Source: Flavobacterium sp. UBA7663
GTDB lineage: Bacteria; Bacteroidota; Bacteroidia; Flavobacteriales; Flavobacteriaceae
Direction of reading: 5' to 3'
NCBI RefSeq assembly: GCF_002483315.1
Contig: NZ_DLHR01000006.1
Coordinates: forward strand, 46,308 to 110,307
Length of the DNA stretch: 64,000 nucleotides
This document shows, one piece after another, positions 18,266 through 27,599 of this stretch; position 1 is the first letter of the stretch, and each line of letters starts with the position of its first letter. The notes beneath the pieces were generated by a model that was not told the DNA's origin, did not search any database, and saw only the letters and a list, made by a program, of their open reading frames with translations. The position numbers and the translations under genes were made by a program.

Positions 18266-18820
18266 ATGAAAAGAACAATTGCAACATTGATTTTACTGGT
18301 TCTAGGAACTGGTTTTTCACAGGCTCAAATGCTGAAATTTGGATTAAAAGGTGGTGTTAATTTTGCTAACTATACCGGTGGAGACATATCAGGTGTAGAT
18401 TTTAAAACCATAACAAGTTATCATGTTGGTGCTGTTATGGAGTTAAAAGTGTTTGAAAACTTTGCCATTCAACCTGAGCTTCTTTATTCTACACAAGGTT
18501 CGGAATTAGAAGGTTTTGGCGAGCAAGTTAAAAATGAGTTGGGCTACTTATCATTGCCCGTGCTTGCAAAATTTTATTTAACTTCAAACAAACTAAGTTT
18601 AGAACTGGGCCCACAAGCCTCTGTATTAGTAAGTGAAAGAAACGAAGTAGATACAAATGACACCAATTCATTTGATTTTGGACTAGCTGGCGGATTGAGT
18701 TATAAAATAACTGATGGTTTATTTGTTTCTGGACGCTATGTTGCAGGTTTAACCGAAGCCAAACAAGATGCTGATGTAAAAAACTCGGTAATACAATTTT
18801 CAGTAGGTTATATGTTTTAA
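18266..18820 (+). CDS. outer-membrane beta-barrel protein (PorT-like family)
   Basis: A 184-residue exported protein with signal MKRTIATLILLVLGTGFSQAQ, then FGLKGGVNFANYTG, the typical first strand of the Bacteroidota PorT-like small-barrel family, and a final strand ending SVGYMF. Membership in that fold family does not mean it is the gliding-motility or secretion PorT itself. It is transcribed alone, away from the other two barrel genes, with a terminator at 18846. Confidence 0.82.
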   Translation: MKRTIATLILLVLGTGFSQAQMLKFGLKGGVNFANYTGGDISGVDFKTITSYHVGAVMELKVFENFAIQPELLYSTQGSELEGFGEQVKNELGYLSLPVLAKFYLTSNKLSLELGPQASVLVSERNEVDTNDTNSFDFGLAGGLSYKITDGLFVSGRYVAGLTEAKQDADVKNSVIQFSVGYMF

Positions 18821-18845
18821 TACGAAAGTTCATAATATTTTACTA

Positions 18846-18875
18846 AAACCATTCTCAAAAGGAATGGTTTTTTTA
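18846..18875 (+). terminator. terminator after the 18.3-kb barrel gene
   Basis: AAACCATTC and GAATGGTTT form a 9-bp stem with a 7-base loop, followed by a T-rich tract. Confidence 0.75.
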
Positions 18876-18895
18876 TTTTTACAAAAACAATCCAC

Positions 18896-19309
18896 ATGAA
18901 AATTATCATTATAAACGGTCCAAATCTTAATTTATTAGGAAAAAGAGAACCCGAAGTATATGGAAATGAAACTTTTGAATCATATTTTGAAAAATTACAA
19001 ATTCAGTTTCCAACGCTAACATTAGATTATTTTCAAAGTAATATTGAAGGAGAAATTATTTCTAAATTACAAGAAGTTGGTTTTTCCTATAATGGCATTG
19101 TTTTAAATGCAGGTGCTTACACGCATACATCTATAGGAATTGGCGATGCTGTTAAAGCCATTACTACACCTGTTGTTGAAGTTCATATTTCCAACACATT
19201 TTCTAGAGAATCTTTTCGTCATCAATCTTATATTTCCCCAAACGCAAAAGGAGTCATTATTGGTTTCGGATTACAGAGTTATGAATTAGCTTTAAAATCT
19301 TTTGTTTAA
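18896..19309 (+). CDS. aroQ: type II 3-dehydroquinate dehydratase
   Basis: A 137-residue enzyme of the shikimate pathway that converts 3-dehydroquinate to 3-dehydroshikimate. Hallmarks are all present: IIINGPNLNLLGKREPEVYG with the flexible lid and catalytic Tyr, NAGAYTHTS, VEVHISN with the catalytic His, and FRHQSYIS. Type II enzymes form cytosolic dodecamers of about this subunit size. It stands between a terminator and the DUF5686 gene 46 bases downstream. Confidence 0.95.
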   Translation: MKIIIINGPNLNLLGKREPEVYGNETFESYFEKLQIQFPTLTLDYFQSNIEGEIISKLQEVGFSYNGIVLNAGAYTHTSIGIGDAVKAITTPVVEVHISNTFSRESFRHQSYISPNAKGVIIGFGLQSYELALKSFV

Positions 19310-19355
19310 TACAACCTTTCTTTAGAAATAAACGTCTATTAAAATAAACACCTCC

Positions 19356-21821
19356 ATGAATAAAATTTTATTTGCTTTATTTTTCGCTTTTACAACTCTT
19401 TCTTTTTCTCAAATAAAAGGAACTATAAAAGATAAAGATGGAAATCCGCTTCCGTTTGTAAACATATATATAGAGAACACCTATATAGGCACCACTTCAA
19501 ATGAATTAGGTAAATACGAATTGAACACGAATGAGAAAGGTAATGTACATTTGATATTTCAGTATTTGGGATTTAAAACTCAGAAACATATTCTTGCTAT
19601 TTCTCAATTTCCTTACGAATTTGATGTCATATTAATGGAAGAAGATTTTCAGCTGAAAGAAGTTGTAGTTACAAATGGTGAAAATCCAGCCAATGAAATT
19701 ATCCGAAACGCTATTAAAAGCAAAAAGAAGAATGCTGCTAAAACCGATAAGTTTGAAGCCGATTTTTATTCGAGAGGCGTTTTTAAAGCCAAAGACATTC
19801 CTAAAAAATTCATGGGTGTTGAAATTGGTGATTTAGAAGGCAACTTGGATTCTACCCGAAGTGGTATTATTTACCAATCGGAAACGGTTTCAAAAATTAA
19901 ATTTCAAAAGCCAGATAATTTAAAGGAAGAAATTATTGCTTCTAAAATTGCTGGTGATGATAACGGATTTAGCTACAACACCGCACTAAATACCAATTAT
20001 GATTTCTACGAAAATTATGTAGATTTCGGAATCAATATGGTTTCTCCTATTGCTGATAATGCTTTCAATTATTACAAATACAAATTGGAAAGCACCTTTT
20101 ACGACGATAAAAACCAGTTAATCAACAAAATACAAGTAACACCAAAGCGTGACAAAGAACCTGTTTTTGAAGGTTACATTTATATAGTAGAAGATACTTG
20201 GGCAATTTACGGAATTGATTTAGACATTAAAGGGTATCGTATGCAACAGCCTATTTTAGAAACTATGAAACTGACACAAAATTTCAGTTACAATAGCGAA
20301 AATAAAATTTGGGCAAAAAACATTCAAACGTTAGATTTTAATGCCGGGATATTCGGAATGAAATTCGCTGGAAAATTTACCCATGTTTTTACCAATTATG
20401 TTTTTAAAGATGCTTTTGAAAAGAAAACCTTTGGAAAAGAAGTAGTAACGTTTGCAGAAAATGCTAATAAAAAAGAAGAAACGTATTGGAATGAATACAG
20501 ACCTGTGCCATTAACAGATGAAGAAACTACCAATTACGTTAAAAAAGACAGCATACAAACCATAAGAAAATCGCAAGTATATTTAGATTCTATTGATGCC
20601 AAAGGAAACAAATTTAAATTCCATAAAATTATTACGGGTTATAGCTATAAAAACACGTATAAAAATTGGAATTTCAATTATCAAGGACTTACTAATATAG
20701 GCTCGATGAGTTTTAATACAGTACAAGGTTATAATTTGAATAGCGGATTCTCTTTTAGAAAATGGAATGAAGAAACAGGAAAATTTACTTCTATCTCTTC
20801 TACATTTAATTATGGATTTTCAGAAGATAGATTGCGTGTTAATGGAAGATATTACCACCGATTTAACAACCGCAATAACGCTTACATCAGTTTAAGTGGT
20901 GGAAGTGCTATTAGTCAGTTTAACCCAAATGAACCTATTAGTAATTTGGTAAATTCGGTAGCTACTTTATTCTTTAAAAACAATTACATGAAATTGTACA
21001 ATAAAGAATTTGCAGAAATTAACTACGGAAAAGAAGTTACCAATGGTGTTTTTGCTTCAGGTAAATTGTTGTACGAAAACCGAAGAGCGTTATTCAACAA
21101 CACCGATTATACTATTATTAAAAATGATGATTTGTATTTTTCGAATGATCCGTTACAGCCTGATAATTATACTTCGGTTCCGTTTGAAAAGCATCATATC
21201 ATGAAAGCTAGTTTAGGAACGCGTATTCGTTTTGGTCAAAAATACATTTCGCGCCCAGATGGAAAAATCAACATTCAAAATGATGATTATCCAATATTGA
21301 GTCTTTACTATGAGAAAGCATTTGGTGCTTCGAACAGTAATTATCATTATGATTTAATCAGCGGAACAGTTGATTACAACAAAACCATAGGAAACAAAGG
21401 AGATTTTGGCTTACGCATTAAAACAGGGAAATTCTTTAATGCTGATAATATCTCATTCGTAGATTACAAACATTTCAATGGTAATCAAACACATATAAAC
21501 TTGTTGAACAATTCCTTGAACTCATTTAATTTGCTTCCATACTATACACATTCTACGAATGATGCGTATTTGGAAACGCATATTGAGCACAATTTTAAAG
21601 GCTACATTATGAATAAGATTCCGTTGCTAAACAAACTACAATGGAATTTAATTGGAGGTTTTCATCAGTTGAACATTCCAAACATGAAACCGTATCAAGA
21701 ATTTACTGTTGGATTTGATAATATTGGTTTTGGAAAATTTAGGTTCTTACGAGTTGATTATGTAAGAAGTTACCAAAACGGTTTTCAAGGCGATGGCGTG
21801 ATGTTTGGGGTGAAATTCTAA
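19356..21821 (+). CDS. DUF5686 outer-membrane protein with carboxypeptidase-like regulatory domain
   Basis: An 821-residue exported protein with signal MNKILFALFFAFTTLSFSQ, then a carboxypeptidase-like regulatory (beta-sandwich) domain at about 20-105 (IKGTIKDKDGNPLPFVNIYI). The long DUF5686 region that follows is rich in aromatic beta-strands and ends in GDGVMFGVKF, a beta-barrel-type C-terminus. It is probably an outer-membrane barrel. DUF5686 proteins are common in Bacteroidota and lack an assigned function; no plug domain is seen, so it is not a TonB-dependent receptor. Confidence 0.85.
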   Translation: MNKILFALFFAFTTLSFSQIKGTIKDKDGNPLPFVNIYIENTYIGTTSNELGKYELNTNEKGNVHLIFQYLGFKTQKHILAISQFPYEFDVILMEEDFQLKEVVVTNGENPANEIIRNAIKSKKKNAAKTDKFEADFYSRGVFKAKDIPKKFMGVEIGDLEGNLDSTRSGIIYQSETVSKIKFQKPDNLKEEIIASKIAGDDNGFSYNTALNTNYDFYENYVDFGINMVSPIADNAFNYYKYKLESTFYDDKNQLINKIQVTPKRDKEPVFEGYIYIVEDTWAIYGIDLDIKGYRMQQPILETMKLTQNFSYNSENKIWAKNIQTLDFNAGIFGMKFAGKFTHVFTNYVFKDAFEKKTFGKEVVTFAENANKKEETYWNEYRPVPLTDEETTNYVKKDSIQTIRKSQVYLDSIDAKGNKFKFHKIITGYSYKNTYKNWNFNYQGLTNIGSMSFNTVQGYNLNSGFSFRKWNEETGKFTSISSTFNYGFSEDRLRVNGRYYHRFNNRNNAYISLSGGSAISQFNPNEPISNLVNSVATLFFKNNYMKLYNKEFAEINYGKEVTNGVFASGKLLYENRRALFNNTDYTIIKNDDLYFSNDPLQPDNYTSVPFEKHHIMKASLGTRIRFGQKYISRPDGKINIQNDDYPILSLYYEKAFGASNSNYHYDLISGTVDYNKTIGNKGDFGLRIKTGKFFNADNISFVDYKHFNGNQTHINLLNNSLNSFNLLPYYTHSTNDAYLETHIEHNFKGYIMNKIPLLNKLQWNLIGGFHQLNIPNMKPYQEFTVGFDNIGFGKFRFLRVDYVRSYQNGFQGDGVMFGVKF

Positions 21822-21830
21822 AATAACAAG

Positions 21831-21862
21831 AAGCACTTCAATTAAAGGAGTGCTTTTTTATT
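21831..21862. terminator. terminator between convergent DUF5686 and TSUP genes
   Basis: AAGCACTTC and GGAGTGCTT form a stem with one G-T pair, followed by six T on the plus strand. It overlaps the end of the TSUP gene, whose stop codon lies at 21858. Confidence 0.65.
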
Positions 21863-22625
21863 TAAAAAACACATCATATCCAAAACGAAGTAACGCTAAT
21901 CCTACCACAATTAAGAAGAAGATTCTAATAAATCCGTTTCCTTTTGAAATGGCTAATCTTGCTCCTAACCACGAACCGGTAACATTGCAAATTGCCATAG
22001 GAATAGCAATTGTCCAAATGATTTTTCCTTTTAAGACGAATAAAGTAATGGAACCAATGTTGGTAGCCAAGTTAACTAATTTCGCATAAATATTAGCTTT
22101 TAAAAAATCGAAACCTAATATTGCGATAAAAGCCATAATTAACAAACTTCCCGTTCCAGGTCCGATGAAGCCATCGTAAAAACCTAAAAAAACAGCAATT
22201 ATAATTCCGTAGAGGTAAGTTTGCTTTTGGGTAAGTTTATCGATTTGAAATTGTCCGAAATCTTTCTTGAAATAAGTATAAAGCAAGAGCAAAATCAAAA
22301 CCACAAAAAGTAAGGGTTTCATGAAATCGTTTTGCATTACGTTGAGTAAACTCGAACCTAAATAAGCAAATGTAAAAGAAACAATTGCTAATACTATAAA
22401 TAACTTCCAATTCACTTTTGCCGATTTCAAATAGTGATAGGTTGCCATACTTGTTCCACTGAAACCTGGAATTTTCAATGTTCCTATAATAGACGCAACG
22501 GGTACATTAGGTAATAAAATTAAAGCTGCTGGTGTTTGAATTAGTCCACCACCACCTACAATAGCATCGATAAAACCAGCTACGAAGGAAGCTATGCAGA
22601 GAAAAATGATGATGTAGGTTTCCAT
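21858..22625 (-). CDS. TSUP family permease (TauE/SafE)
   Basis: A 255-residue inner-membrane protein with about seven to eight hydrophobic segments in two repeats. The repeats begin with the family signatures GFIDAIVGGGGLIQTPA (near 17-33) and GFYDGFIGPGTGSLL (near 147-161). TSUP proteins move sulfite, sulfonates or other small anions. The substrate cannot be assigned here, and there are no sulfur genes nearby. It stands alone, with its stop codon inside the shared terminator. Confidence 0.88.
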   Translation of the reverse strand: METYIIIFLCIASFVAGFIDAIVGGGGLIQTPAALILLPNVPVASIIGTLKIPGFSGTSMATYHYLKSAKVNWKLFIVLAIVSFTFAYLGSSLLNVMQNDFMKPLLFVVLILLLLYTYFKKDFGQFQIDKLTQKQTYLYGIIIAVFLGFYDGFIGPGTGSLLIMAFIAILGFDFLKANIYAKLVNLATNIGSITLFVLKGKIIWTIAIPMAICNVTGSWLGARLAISKGNGFIRIFFLIVVGLALLRFGYDVFFK

Positions 22626-22642
22626 TTTTTAGTAGTCAGTCA

Positions 22643-22686
22643 CAGTTTTCAGTCACAATAAAACTGCTTACTGTGACTGAAAACTG
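22643..22686. repeat. 15-bp-arm inverted repeat, dispersed family (copy 2)
   Basis: CAGTTTTCAGTCACA (22643-22657) and TGTGACTGAAAACTG (22672-22686) are perfect inverted arms around a 14-base loop. They lie between the TSUP start and the murA stop. The right arm recurs at 15647-15669. This may act as a hairpin, but it lacks a T run and looks more like a dispersed repeat. Confidence 0.65.
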
Positions 22687-22696
22687 AGAACTGAAT

Positions 22697-24007
22697 TTAT
22701 ACTCTTACGATATTAGCTCCAATAGCACGAAGTCTTTCGTCTATGCGCTCGTAACCTCTGTCGATTTGTTCGATATTTTGAATGGTTGACGTTCCTTTTG
22801 CAGTTAAAGCGGCAATTAATAATGAAATCCCGGCTCTAATATCGGGTGAACTCATTGTAGTTGCTTTTAATTGCGATTGGAAATTATGCCCCATAACCAC
22901 CGCTCTGTGTGGATCACACAACATAATTTTTGCTCCCATATCAATTAATTTATCCACGAAGAACAAACGGCTTTCAAACATTTTTTGGTGAATTAAAACA
23001 TCGCCTTTTGCTTGTGTACAAACTACCAAAACGATACTTAACAAGTCAGGTGTAAATCCTGGCCATGGCGCATCAGAAACCGTTAAGATAGAACCGTCGA
23101 TATCGGTTTTAATTTCGTATCCATCTTTATGAGCTGGAATGTAAATATCTTCTCCTCTTCTTTCTAAAGTAATTCCTAATTTTCTAAACACGTTTGGAAT
23201 TTGTCCTAAATTATCCCAACTCACATTTTTAATCGTAATTTCACTTCTTGTCATAGCAGCAAGACCAATCCAAGAACCAATTTCTACCATGTCTGGTAAA
23301 ATTCTGTGCTCACATCCGCCTAACGTTTCAACTCCTTCAATCGTTAATAAGTTAGACCCTACTCCAGAAATTTTAGCTCCCATAGAGTTTAACATTTTAC
23401 ACAATTGTTGTAAGTAAGGTTCACAAGCAGCATTATAAATAGTTGTTGTTCCTTCAGCTAAAACCGCTGCCATTACAATATTGGCAGTACCCGTTACAGA
23501 AGCTTCGTCTAATAACATGTAAGAACCTTGTAATCTTCCATCGATTTCCACTCCATAGAAATGGTCTTCTCTTTCGTATCTGAATTTAGCTCCTAGGTTA
23601 ATAAAACCCTCAAAATGTGTATCTAAACGACGACGTCCAATTTTATCACCTCCTGGCTTTGGAATGTATCCACAACCAAAACGCGCTAATAAAGGTCCAA
23701 CAATCATAATAGAACCTCTCAAACTTCCACCTTCTTTTTTGAATGCTTCGGTTTTTAAGTAGTTTACATTTACCTCATCGGCTTGAAACGTGTAATCACC
23801 AGGTCCATTTTTTTGAATTTTAACGCCTAAATTACCTAAAAGTGTAATCAATTTGTTAACATCAATGATATCTGGAATATTTGTTACTCTTACTTTTTCA
23901 GAAGTTAGCAAAACAGGACATAAAACTTGTAGTGCTTCATTTTTTGCACCTTGAGGTGTAATTTCTCCTTTTAACGCTTTTCCTCCTTCGATTTTAAATG
24001 TTCCCAT
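22697..24007 (-). CDS. murA: UDP-N-acetylglucosamine 1-carboxyvinyltransferase
   Basis: A 436-residue MurA, the enzyme of the first committed step of peptidoglycan synthesis (phosphoenolpyruvate plus UDP-GlcNAc). It has the N-terminal GAKNEALQ with the substrate Lys-Asn, and RGSIMIVGPLLARFG. The catalytic loop reads PKPGGDKIGRRRLD: the Cys that fosfomycin alkylates (E. coli Cys115) is Asp121 here (codon at 23645-23647). This substitution is known to keep activity and give fosfomycin resistance in other bacteria. It is last in the operon DUF493 - DUF4290 - murA, 8 bases after DUF4290. Confidence 0.96.
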   Translation of the reverse strand: MGTFKIEGGKALKGEITPQGAKNEALQVLCPVLLTSEKVRVTNIPDIIDVNKLITLLGNLGVKIQKNGPGDYTFQADEVNVNYLKTEAFKKEGGSLRGSIMIVGPLLARFGCGYIPKPGGDKIGRRRLDTHFEGFINLGAKFRYEREDHFYGVEIDGRLQGSYMLLDEASVTGTANIVMAAVLAEGTTTIYNAACEPYLQQLCKMLNSMGAKISGVGSNLLTIEGVETLGGCEHRILPDMVEIGSWIGLAAMTRSEITIKNVSWDNLGQIPNVFRKLGITLERRGEDIYIPAHKDGYEIKTDIDGSILTVSDAPWPGFTPDLLSIVLVVCTQAKGDVLIHQKMFESRLFFVDKLIDMGAKIMLCDPHRAVVMGHNFQSQLKATTMSSPDIRAGISLLIAALTAKGTSTIQNIEQIDRGYERIDERLRAIGANIVRV

Positions 24008-24015
24008 GCAACTGC

Positions 24016-24717
24016 CTATTTTTTAAATGTATTTTTATTTTGATTGTTCTTGTTCAAATGCCCTTTTGGGTTGTTATTTTTCTTGATAATCCCAACTTTA
24101 CTTGGACCAAATTGTGTTTTATTCGAAACTTTCTTATTCACTTTCATTAAATCGTGTGTATTTGAAAGTTCTTCATTGGATTTAGAAAGATTTAATTTTC
24201 CTCCAGAAAGTTCTAATAAATGTTCGAAAATCACTTCATCGGTTACCGTGTCTTTGTTCCAACTCAAGTAACATTTTTTCATGTGATTAGCGATTACTAG
24301 GACTAAAGCATTTTTCAATTCGCTTTCTTCCCAGCTGTTTGCTACATCAATCATGTATTTGATGTTATTTCCGTAAAAACGATATTTTGGGAAATTTTGA
24401 GGATATTTTAAACGATCTGGTTTCTGAGTTAAAATATCTTTTGATGGAATTGGATAAGGCGAATCTACATCCAATTTAAAATCGGACATAATAAACAACT
24501 GATCCCAAAGTTTATGTTGAAAATCTAAAACATCTCTTAAATGCGGATTCAAAGATCCCATTACCGAAATAATGTATCGAGCCGCTTTGTTTCGTTCTTC
24601 ACGATCTTCTATTTCGGTGGCTTGGTCAATCAATTTCTGCAAATGTCTTCCATATTCTGGAATAATCAAATGCGGACGTTCTGAATTATATTCTAAATAA
24701 CTTACTTCTTCTTGCAT
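24016..24717 (-). CDS. DUF4290 family protein
   Basis: The start at 24717 gives MQEEVSYLEYNSERPHLIIPEYG. The earlier start at 24762 would overlap the upstream DUF493 gene and add an unconserved leader. About 233 residues: a helical core (about 1-165), then a low-complexity tail rich in Lys and Asn from about residue 200. The family is confined to Bacteroidota and has no known function. The conserved position directly before murA suggests a wall- or growth-linked role, which is inference. Confidence 0.82.
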   Translation of the reverse strand: MQEEVSYLEYNSERPHLIIPEYGRHLQKLIDQATEIEDREERNKAARYIISVMGSLNPHLRDVLDFQHKLWDQLFIMSDFKLDVDSPYPIPSKDILTQKPDRLKYPQNFPKYRFYGNNIKYMIDVANSWEESELKNALVLVIANHMKKCYLSWNKDTVTDEVIFEHLLELSGGKLNLSKSNEELSNTHDLMKVNKKVSNKTQFGPSKVGIIKKNNNPKGHLNKNNQNKNTFKK

Positions 24718-24724
24718 GTTTTTT

Positions 24725-25009
24725 TTATAATGAAATGATGCCTTCGATATCTGAGACTTCAATGTATTTATCTATCACATTTTGAGGACTTGCCATAGTT
24801 ACACTAATAGAAACACTGGTAAATTTCCCTGTTTTAGATTGTTGTGTAGTAATAACCGCGCCCATATCATTAAATGCCGCTTCTACCTTAGCAATACTAT
24901 GCACATCTGAAGGCATAATAAACTTATACAAATACTCTGAAGGCCAAAGTGTTGAATTGGTTAACTCTTCTTTTAATCTTGCGTAAAAATCTTCTGTTTT
25001 CTTATCCAT
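24725..25009 (-). CDS. DUF493 family protein (YbeD-like)
   Basis: I place the start at the third of three Met codons, giving MDKKTEDFYARLKEELTNST (94 residues). Starts at 25015 and 25033 are possible, and no Shine-Dalgarno decides. The sequence matches the small alpha/beta ACT-like fold of DUF493: LWPSEYLYKFIMPSD, then a helix, then VSISVTMASPQNVIDKYIEVS. E. coli YbeD is the best-known member; its role is unclear, with lipoate or regulatory functions suggested. First gene of the operon with DUF4290 and murA. Confidence 0.8.
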   Translation of the reverse strand: MDKKTEDFYARLKEELTNSTLWPSEYLYKFIMPSDVHSIAKVEAAFNDMGAVITTQQSKTGKFTSVSISVTMASPQNVIDKYIEVSDIEGIISL

Positions 25010-25085
25010 CATCATTTCGTATTGGAAAAGCAAATATACTTTTTTATGTTCAGAATTATATTGTAGTAAGTTATAAATTTTTAAG

Positions 25086-25116
25086 TTGATTAGATTTTTA
25101 AAAAAACTTACTTTTG
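25086..25116 (+). promoter_or_regulatory. promoter of the P-loop ATPase gene
   Basis: A -33 TTG (25086-25088) and an exact -7 TACTTTTG (25109-25116) are separated by 20 bases. The predicted start of transcription (about 25123) lies just 12 bases before the ATG at 25135. That rules out the upstream TTG start at 25114, which falls inside the -7 box. Confidence 0.65.
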
Positions 25117-25134
25117 CGCCTTAGTATTTCCAAT

Positions 25135-25674
25135 ATGAATAAAGAAATTGTGGTTTTAATTGGTGGACCAAGCTCTGGAAAAACCACCTTAATAGAGGCT
25201 TTAAAAGAAAAAGGACACACTTGTTATCCTGAAGTTTCGCGTGAAGTTATACGTGAAGCACAAGAACAAGGAATAGAACAATTGTTCTTAGAAAAACCAC
25301 TTTTATTCAGTGAATTACTATTGGAAGGCAGAAAAAGACAATTCAAAGAAGCTTTAAATGAAGAAGCGAACATTATTTTTTTAGACAGAGGTATTCCAGA
25401 TGTTTTAGCGTACATGCATTACATTGGGGATTCATATCCTGCGTTTTTTGATAAAGCATGTCAAGACCACAAATATTCAGCAATTTTTGTTTTACCACCA
25501 TGGAAAGAAATTTATGTAAGTGATGCCGAGCGTTATGAAAATTACGAACAAGCGGTTTTAATTCACGAACATTTGATGGAAACCTACAAAAAATATGGTT
25601 ATTCGATTACAGAAGTTCCAAAAGACACTGTAGAAAATCGTGTGGATTTTATTATGAAACATCTTGTTAAATAA
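25135..25674 (+). CDS. P-loop ATPase/kinase-like protein (AAA_28 type)
   Basis: A 179-residue protein beginning MNKEIVVLIGGPSSGKTTLI, with a perfect Walker A motif (GGPSSGKT). CYPEVSREVIREA and IIFLDRGIPDVLAYM (near 81-95) are typical of the small AAA_28 NTPase family, whose fold resembles nucleoside kinases. Substrate unknown. The start is set by the promoter at 25086-25116, which leaves a leader of about 12 bases. recQ follows 38 bases later on the same strand. Confidence 0.82.
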   Translation: MNKEIVVLIGGPSSGKTTLIEALKEKGHTCYPEVSREVIREAQEQGIEQLFLEKPLLFSELLLEGRKRQFKEALNEEANIIFLDRGIPDVLAYMHYIGDSYPAFFDKACQDHKYSAIFVLPPWKEIYVSDAERYENYEQAVLIHEHLMETYKKYGYSITEVPKDTVENRVDFIMKHLVK

Positions 25675-25712
25675 TTTTTTTTGTAACTTAGTGTTTCTAA
25701 AAGCCAATTCAC

Positions 25713-27599
25713 ATGTCTGAAGCCTTACAAATTCTTCAAAAATATTGGAAACACGATAGCTTTAGAGAACCTCAAGAAGAAATCATTCAATCGGTTTTAA
25801 GTGGTAATGATACGTTTGCCCTTTTACCTACTGGAGGAGGAAAATCGGTATGTTTTCAGATTCCGGCTATTCAATTAAACGGAATTTGTTTAGTGATTTC
25901 TCCTTTGATTGCTTTAATGAAAGACCAAGTGCAAAATTTACAAAGCAAAAACATTAAGGCAATTGCTTTAACTGGTGGCATTTCTCAAGATGATGTTATA
26001 GATATTTTAGACAATTGCCAATTCGGAAATTACAAATTCTTATACCTTTCTCCCGAACGCTTACAACATGACTGGATAGTTGAGCGCTTAAAACAATTAC
26101 TCATAAACCTTATTGCTATTGACGAAGCGCATTGTGTGAGCCAATGGGGACATGATTTTAGACCGGCGTATTTGAAAATTTCGGCTTTAAAAGAACACTT
26201 CCCTACTACTCCGTTTTTAGCGCTTACGGCTACGGCCAATAAAAGAGTTCAAGAAGACATTTGTAGGAATTTAGCTTTGGTTAACCCGAAAGTATTTATA
26301 AAGTCATTTACTAGAGAAAATTTAGCTTATCATGTGATTAAAACCGAAGATAAGCTTTTCAAAATACAGCAGATTTTAACTAAAAATCCGCAATCTTCTA
26401 TTATTTATGTTCGTAATCGTAAATCGTGTATTGAAACTTCACAACAGTTGAATCAATTGGGATTTACTTCAACAATTTACCACGGTGGATTGCCTGCAAA
26501 AGAGAAAGAGAAAAACATGCAATCGTGGTTGGAGAATAAATCTCAAGTCATTGTTGCAACGAATGCTTTTGGAATGGGAATTGACAAACCCGATGTAAAA
26601 ACGGTTATTCACATTCAACTACCTGAAAACCTTGAAAATTATTATCAAGAAGCGGGAAGAGCAGGAAGAAATGGTGAAAAAGCATTCGGAATTATCTTAA
26701 CTAATGCTACTGATATTGGTTATACCAAAACCCAATTTATTGATATTTTACCCGATAAAAAATTTATTAGAGATGTTTATGTTAAACTAAACAATTACTT
26801 TCAAATTGCTTACGGAGAAGGATATAATGAAAGTTTTGCTTTCAATTTGAACCAATTTTGTGCGCATTATCAATTTCCTATAATTGCAACTTTTAATAGC
26901 TTACAATTTTTAGATCGACAAGGAATTCTGACGTTCCAAAGCGAATCTACAGAAAGAATAAGCTTACAGTTTATCATTCCGAGCAAAGAAGTGATTCGTT
27001 ACATTAGTTTACATCCACACGATGAACCTGTTATTACTACGATTTTAAGAACCTATTCTGGAATTTTTGAGGTAGAAACCACAATTAATCCGCATTTAGT
27101 AGCCAAAAAAGCAAACACTACAGATGTACATGTGGAAGAAGTAATTGATAAATTAGCAGCAAGTCAATGTATAATTTTACATGCAAAAAATAACGATAGT
27201 AGCATCACTTTCAATGAAGTAAGAGAAGACGATTTGACAATTAACCGTGTTGCGAAATTTTTAGAACATCAAAATAAATTAAAACAAGACCAATTTCAAA
27301 ATGTCGTTTATTACATTTCTGATGAAGCTACTTGTAAAAACAAAATGCTTCTGGCCTATTTTGATGAAATCACCAAAGAAGATTGTGGCATTTGTTCGTA
27401 CTGTACGTCTAAAAAAAAAGCTAATCCTGTTGAAATAACAAAATCCGTTATTCAATTATTAGAAAAAAGTCCTTTAACCTCGAGAGAAATTGAAAACCAA
27501 CTTCACATTTCTTCAGAAGCCACTATCTTTGCGATTCAATTATTATTAGAAAATAATCGAATCAAAATCAATTCAAACAATCAATATTACCTTATATAA
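25713..27599 (+). CDS. recQ: RecQ-family ATP-dependent DNA helicase
   Basis: A 628-residue 3'-5' DNA helicase. Walker A is in LLPTGGGKSVCF, the DEAH box in IAIDEAHCVSQWGHDFRP carries the RecQ aromatic-rich loop, and motif VI is YYQEAGRAGRNG. A zinc-binding region ends CGICSYCTSKK. It lacks a full C-terminal HRDC domain, ending instead in a short winged-helix-like segment, like other short Bacteroidota RecQ proteins. It acts in repair of stalled forks. Its stop codon overlaps the fmt start by one base (TAATG). Confidence 0.9.
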   Translation: MSEALQILQKYWKHDSFREPQEEIIQSVLSGNDTFALLPTGGGKSVCFQIPAIQLNGICLVISPLIALMKDQVQNLQSKNIKAIALTGGISQDDVIDILDNCQFGNYKFLYLSPERLQHDWIVERLKQLLINLIAIDEAHCVSQWGHDFRPAYLKISALKEHFPTTPFLALTATANKRVQEDICRNLALVNPKVFIKSFTRENLAYHVIKTEDKLFKIQQILTKNPQSSIIYVRNRKSCIETSQQLNQLGFTSTIYHGGLPAKEKEKNMQSWLENKSQVIVATNAFGMGIDKPDVKTVIHIQLPENLENYYQEAGRAGRNGEKAFGIILTNATDIGYTKTQFIDILPDKKFIRDVYVKLNNYFQIAYGEGYNESFAFNLNQFCAHYQFPIIATFNSLQFLDRQGILTFQSESTERISLQFIIPSKEVIRYISLHPHDEPVITTILRTYSGIFEVETTINPHLVAKKANTTDVHVEEVIDKLAASQCIILHAKNNDSSITFNEVREDDLTINRVAKFLEHQNKLKQDQFQNVVYYISDEATCKNKMLLAYFDEITKEDCGICSYCTSKKKANPVEITKSVIQLLEKSPLTSREIENQLHISSEATIFAIQLLLENNRIKINSNNQYYLI

